From: Lepeophtheirus salmonis
Taxonomy: Eukaryota > Arthropoda > Copepoda > Siphonostomatoida > Caligidae
Length of the DNA: 64,000 nucleotides
Direction of reading: 5' to 3'
NCBI RefSeq assembly: GCF_016086655.4
Contig: NC_052131.2
Span: 9,531,940 to 9,595,939, forward strand
This document shows, one piece after another, positions 59,145 to 64,000 of the stretch. Made by a program: the position numbers and the translations under genes. The notes under the pieces were generated by a model. That model had not been told where the DNA came from. It saw only the letters and a program-made list of their open reading frames with translations, and did no database searches. How positions within the stretch are numbered: position 1 is the first letter of the stretch; the number at the start of each line of letters is the position of its first letter.

Positions 59145-59983
59145 TTTTGTCCTCGTTTCGCTACTTGCTTTAAAGCTTTAGGAGGAATAAAGCATTAAAC
59201 ATCTTTTAATGTTTTAACGGGGGCTTACATCATATTTTCAAACTATACCGTTGTAGTATGAACGAAGATACGGAGACCCACCGAGTGAGGCATAGAGAGG
59301 CGAGATACCTTGAACATGAAGTTGAAGAGAGGACTGAATATTGAATATACTAATGGAAAATATGAGTTTCTAGGAAGGGGAAGTATGGGTTTATTCCATA
59401 TATATTGGAATGATACTTTATTTTGGAAGAACAAGACCATCATTTTGATAATATTTTGATATTTACGTTAAAAAGAACCTTTTTAATTGTAAATTGTATA
59501 CAGAAGACAAACTATCATTTTTTGCATAAGAAAATATTTTTGGGATTTCAAATATTATCCCAAAGTGGAAGAGTTGATTAAAATACCACGTGATGTTTAG
59601 ATAAAATTACAACTACGACAAATATTATTATCTTATAAATGTACAAGGCTCATATAAGCTCACCATTTATCATACAAAATTATATTTTTCACCGCAACAG
59701 GTTGCGTGATTAGAGCTTGTGCTCGTCCAGATAGAATCAGTACTTACTAACCTTGCCTTCTTCCACTTCACATATTAGTAGAACTCATTGTCATTGGTTA
59801 AAACTCTTCCTATTGTTTAATTTTTTGTGTTATTGATATTATGACGTAATTTTAGTATTGACGCAAATTAGTTATTTTCTCACGACAATATTGAATAATA
59901 ATGAATAAATATTTTTTTTGTCTAAGATATAATTACTATTAGATACAATATTCATAATTTAATCAATAATTACAACCTTAAAA
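59145..59983. promoter_or_regulatory. region upstream of RNF216
   Basis: About 840 bp of A/T-rich DNA before the RNF216 start codon; its promoter must lie here. No individual element is identified. The open frame at 59243-59443 has no support. Confidence 0.35.
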
Positions 59984-62272
59984 ATGTCTAGCAATGTGGA
60001 TTCTTTGGATTTCGAAATTTTGATTGTTTTTAAGGAGCTCAAGGAACCTGCGACATATAGAGATATAAGACAGAGATTGCTTCATTACGAAGATAAAGAT
60101 GAACGAGTCAAGGTATGTTTATAAAATTATTATTAAACAATGGATATCTGTGGTTTACTTATTGTATCATCATCTTTTTGCAGTTGGTTAAGGAAGAGTT
60201 CCTTCGGTCCAAAGGGAAGATTGGGAACGGCCTTATTGCTAAAAACTCTTTAAAAAGATCTTCCAATGATTGTTTGTTGTTACCCTCAGTTCCTCCAAAA
60301 ATACTTAATAGTACTCGATCTCCAGAAGTGATTGATCTCACATCTTCTACTCGCTCTGAGATAATAGAGCTTCATTCCTATCTGCAAGAAATTTTCCCTT
60401 CTCTTGACAAAAGCCTCTTACATTCCAAGTCTTGTGAACTTGTTGGAAATCCGTTTAAAATTTCAGAGTTCATTGAAGAACAGACAAAGACTGCTATTAA
60501 TATAACCTCTCCATTGCCATCTACAAGCTCTTCTTCTTTTGAGCCTGTCGCTAGCTCTACAACTCCATCAGAATCTTCTCAAGATGAAGAGACAGCCAAA
60601 GAAAAGGAAGTGGAACAGTCCCGACAATTGCAGCATCAAACTGTAATGAAAATATTTCCTAAGGTTGATCCACAGTTTCTTTATGAAAAGGTGCTAGAAT
60701 ACCACGGACGGGACTCTGAGTTTCAAGGATGGATATCTCAAATATTAGAAGGAAATAGTTCTGGTTCTCTTCCATCTTTTGCTGACTACGAAAAACGTCT
60801 CCAACAAGAGGAGCTTATTCAAAAGTTTTCTTCCGAAGGAGATGTTCGAGAATTAGTGGAGCTCTATGGTAATCCCATTCAACATTTTACACAAAGAAGA
60901 GGTGAAGTAACTATGGCATATCGAAAGTTATCTTTGGCTTATTTATCATTGGAATTTCGATATCACCGAAAGAAGTTTATCGAGTCTACATTTATAAGTC
61001 ATAAAGAAATATTCTTAGGGGCTTTTCTATTCCTTAAAAATACAAAGGAAAGGACACGAAAGACCAAGCGACTTCTTTTTGAATGTACTATCCCCAAAGA
61101 ACTGGACATTGCTTTTTTGAAGGAATATCAAGTAGCCAAAAAGGTTGATGAAATCACAAAATTTTTAAATGATTTAACTCTTGAAAGAAAGCATAAAGTA
61201 GAAGAGGCAAAGAAAACTAATTCACTGAATAGTTGTCAATGTTGCTTCGATGATGAGTTATTGGATAGAGACATGGTGTTGTGTCCAGAAAAACATAAAT
61301 TCTGTAAGGAATGTATATTACGTGCATCAGAGATTGCTCTTGGTGAGGGAAAACCTGGATTAAATTGCCTAATGGAATGTCATACAGCCTTTCAATTATC
61401 TGTTCTTCAAGAGGCTTTACCCGCAAATATCTTCTCAAAGTGGTTGCCTCGAATTCAAAATGTAGAAGTAAAAGATGCATCTCTGGATGGAATTGCAGAA
61501 TGCCCTTTTTGTCCTTATATGACAATCATGGATACATCTCCGGAGGAAAATAAACTTTTGATTTGTATGAATCCACAATGTGGCAAAGAGAGCTGTAGAC
61601 TATGTAAAGAATTATCTCATATCCCTCTTCACTGTGATGAGGTGGAAAAGAATGATGAGGTACGGAAACGAACCTTTATAGAGAATAAAATGACTGAAGC
61701 CCTCATTCGTACATGCCCAAAGTGTCAGAATAAATTCTTTAAGGAAGATGGTTGCAACAAAATAACATGTACATGTGGTACTAATATTTGTTATTTATGT
61801 CGAAAAGTTATTAAGACAGGATATAAACATTTTTATGGTCAAGGAGCGGATGCCCAGCCTGGGATGTGTCCCTTATTTTCCAATAATGAAAAATTAATGG
61901 AAAATGATGTAGCTCGTGGTGCAGCTGAAGGTATCAAAGAGGCTGAAGAAGATCAACCAGATGTAGTATTGAAACACGATCCGACCATCGGAGTTAGCAA
62001 AACCGTATATAAAGACGATGATCCAAATTTAGCACATCATCCGAATTTAATTCAAGGTAAAATCTTCATCTTTGTAACTTACACAACTTTTTTTGAAAAT
62101 TTAAAAAAAAATCATTCCAGATCATTTTCCTGGAGTTCTTCCTCAGGATGTACGAAGAGAGCAAGCTCAAATCGAGCGCGAGATAGAAGCTCATCCACAA
62201 TTGGACATAAACTATCGACTTTTTCAGCAAGTCTTATATCAATTTATGAATCTTTTAATTCACATTGGATGA
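59984..62272 (+). CDS. RNF216: RBR-type E3 ubiquitin ligase RNF216/TRIAD3
   Basis: Transfers ubiquitin through a cysteine thioester. Exons 59984-60112, 60184-62056 and 62121-62272 (introns 71 and 64 bp) give 717 residues. Residues 92-96 (VIDLT) form a SUMO-interacting motif, as in vertebrate RNF216. A helical middle region precedes RING1 (from Cys394: CQCCFDDELLDRDMVLCPEK, HKFCKECIL), then IBR (CPFCPYMTIMDTSPEENKLL, CGKESCRLCKELSHIPLHC) and RING2 (CPKCQNKFFKEDGCNKITC, CGTNICYLCRKVI). Cys567 in EDGCNKI is the catalytic residue. It is followed by YKHFYGQG and a C-terminal helix; the spliced end reads NLIQDHFPGVLPQDVRREQA and stops at NLLIHIG. Reading through intron 2 gives a spurious longer frame. 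AATAAA occurs at 62413. Somewhat shorter than human RNF216 (866), mainly in the disordered N-terminus. Confidence 0.95.
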
Positions 62273-62689
62273 TGATGATGATACAAGAATGGCAAAGTTG
62301 TCGGTATAATTCGTTCGAAAATGCTTTAGTGATAATACATTTTGAGTCTTAAACAACTTAAGGAAACAAGGATACTTCCATGTTAATGTATAAAAAGATC
62401 TGATAAAAGTTAAATAAATTTAAATGTAAAAAATGGAATCTGTTTATTATGAAATATGAATATAATAGCAAAAGGGTTACACGGCGTTGCTTTGGTCCAG
62501 GAGGAAATCACATTGACAATGGTCAATGTTATTTCTTCTCAATTTTTAGACCCCTTGGTTGTGGGCGAGTATTATAATAATGACAATATGGCGCCTGTAT
62601 TTAATATATATTACCAGTAAAGGAATACCAGTCGTTGCTTGGGCCATGGAGGGAGCAAAAAATCACATAGTGATGAAAATCCAGTATAC
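62273..62689. other. RNF216 3' end and A/T-rich DNA
   Basis: Contains the likely poly(A) signal at 62413-62418 and, at about 62545-62600, a short match to the start of repeat C (CCCTTGGTTGTGGGCGAGTATTATAATAA-like). No other gene. Confidence 0.45.
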
Positions 62690-62960
62690 GATGGGCATGT
62701 TAAAAAAAGAAAACGAAAGTCAGCTTGGTAACCCTGAAATTTTAATAATGTTTTGGAGGAGAGAAAGAATAATGCTCATGGCCTTTCATTAGATCAGCTA
62801 CAATCCGCTGTAACAAAGGAGGAGGGGGAGAAGGAAATAAACAGTTGAATCTATTTAGGAAAGGATATTCACTTCTCTAAATCAGGGATTAAAAATTATG
62901 ACAACTGCTATGGAAAAGAAAATTAATTCTTCATATTAAAAATTCCAAGAAAAACGGGCC
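62690..62960 (-). repeat. dispersed repeat A, continuous copy
   Basis: Reverse orientation. It holds, without interruption, both the segment found at 7690-7760 and the one found at 9091-9120 (CCATAGCAGTTGTCATAATT in reverse complement), plus GGTAACCCTGAAATTTTAAT and ATCAGCTACAATCCGCTG. This serves as the empty site for the hAT element at 7.8 kb. Confidence 0.65.
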
Positions 62961-63019
62961 AACTAAAAATTCACCGGATTTACATCATATAGACAATATA
63001 AATGGCATTTCTTCTTAAT

Positions 63020-63600
63020 GTTTAGAGCCCTTCGGTGCGGTCGAGTATTATAATAAATAGTATATATATGTATTATTATGAATTTAAAAAAAACAACAAT
63101 ATGTTATAAACTTCAAATAACGTATTACATATGATATATCCATGAAAAAATTTGTCTAGGTGAGACGTCAATTTTTATTTTGTAAAAAAATTACCAAATC
63201 GAAATTCGAGAAGAAAAAAACCCACTAATTTTGCAAAATAAAATAGTTAAAAGTATTTTTTGACATTGTAAAGAAAAACAGAAAGCTAAAAATATTTTTT
63301 CAAAAAAAAAAGGTATGGACAAAAATGTCCTCGAAAAATTGTTACAAATTGAAAAACGATTAATAAAATGGCAGATATTTCAGGTTGGTAAATTTCAATT
63401 ATGTGTCAAATTTATATGCAAACGAATTTCCTTACAAATTTCCACAAACTTTATTCCATTTATGAACTTAATATTGAATAACTTTAGATTTTTGTAATTT
63501 TTTGTGCATAGAATTTTTGATTTTTTAAAATAAATAATAAAAATAATAATATTCCTGTGGACGCCCTTGAAAGTTGACAATATTGTGTGCGTTCCATTTT
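63020..63600 (+). repeat. dispersed repeat C, copy 2
   Basis: Matches 36756-37550 in the same orientation, with a shorter 3' end. Short frames here (63315-63497 and 63395-63652) overlap the repeat and are not genes. Confidence 0.65.
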
Positions 63601-63739
63601 CATTTATTCCCCAATTATTATTAATTAATTTTGCTCTATATACTAATAACATAATTAGTAGTGTGGTTTAAAAAATACCTTCACGCTTATTTGTAACTAG
63701 TGTACTGGTTTCACATTCAGTTTCTCCTTCTTATATAAC

Positions 63740-64000
63740 TTATAAGTAAAGAGGGGATATGTGTAAAGAAAAAAATAATTGTTCCAATTAGAAAACGAAA
63801 AACAGTTTATATGTATGCTTTTTCATCTTTTATGTTCATTATTTGAGTTCGTGGCGGGTTAAAATCTCTCTCTAAAATAAGAATTATCGTATATCTTTGG
63901 TGTAAATTGATTTAAAAGGCATAATAAAATAAATATAATCATAATATTTCCCAGCACTAATGCTATTTTAAGGGAAAAGTTCTCCTCTTTATACCAGTAA
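63740..64000. repeat. dispersed repeat, copy 2 of 2 (partner at 2450-2730)
   Basis: Same orientation as 2450-2730; shared blocks include GTGTAAAGAA, ATCTCTCTCTAAAA, CATAATATTTCCC-like and ATGCTATTTTAA. It runs off the window end. Confidence 0.6.

Noticed and set aside
60115..60183. RNF216 start at 60115 (MFIKLLLNNGY)
   Set aside because: These codons are the in-frame intron 1; exon 1 at 59984-60112 joins in phase 0 with good splice sites and a better N-terminus.
62057..62352. RNF216 C-terminus reading KIFIFVTYTTFFENLKKN and beyond
   Set aside because: This is read-through of intron 2 (GTAAAA...TTCCAG) followed by the wrong frame; splicing gives a helical C-terminus ending at 62272.
1..64000. 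CRISPR arrays, prokaryotic operons, rRNA genes
   Set aside because: No regularly spaced repeats, no rRNA-like conserved blocks, and gene structure with spliceosomal introns shows eukaryotic nuclear DNA.

Overview
The window is AT-rich eukaryotic nuclear DNA, about two-thirds A+T by eye. Gene exons are short, with GT-AG introns mostly of 58-71 bp. Degenerate copies of animal DNA transposons (mariner, Tc1-like, hAT, P-element/THAP) and Ty3-type retroelement fragments fill much of the rest. Protein matches and transposon content point to an arthropod. The style resembles a caligid copepod (sea louse), but that is inference from recall and the sequence alone does not prove it.

Genes I can support. 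A compact cluster at 21.3-30.5 kb holds five genes. Mitochondrial acyl carrier protein (NDUFAB1, minus strand) has two alternative versions of one internal exon. Divergently from it run, on the plus strand, a short S26-family peptidase resembling an inner-membrane protease subunit, IMMP2L, ITFG2 (a KICSTOR subunit) and mitochondrial aconitase (ACO2). Four of the five act in mitochondria. IMMP2L and ITFG2 overlap by four bases (ATGA). At 48.7-51.9 kb lies a two-exon single-pass membrane protein with a six-cysteine ectodomain (Shisa-like/STMC6 type). At 60.0-62.3 kb lies a complete RBR ubiquitin ligase of the RNF216/TRIAD3 family.

The rest, left to right. 0-7.7 kb: AT-rich DNA with one small ORF and few landmarks. 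7.7-10.9 kb: a hAT remnant inserted in a dispersed repeat, followed by direct and inverted copies of that repeat. 12.3-13.3 kb: hAT end and broken mariner. 16-18.7 kb: internally deleted Ty3-type element, Tc1-like 3' half, then a P-type 5' end split by a 290-bp MITE. 33.2-34.7 kb: a 1.5-kb imperfect palindrome. 36.5-37.5 kb: a broken ORF and a dispersed repeat. 38.2-40.6 kb: P-type transposase 3' half and a repeat recurring at 58.2 kb. 41.8 kb: hAT MITE with perfect 8-bp target duplication. 44.4-46.6 kb: second THAP/P-type 5' half and retroelement scraps. 53.8-54.5 kb: a 681-bp foldback element with 9-bp target duplication. 58.8 kb: another inverted-repeat element. 62.7-64 kb: dispersed repeats, one matching 2.45-2.73 kb.

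The most interesting signals are the mutually exclusive exons of the acyl carrier protein, separated by only 46 bp, and the ATGA overlap between IMMP2L and ITFG2.
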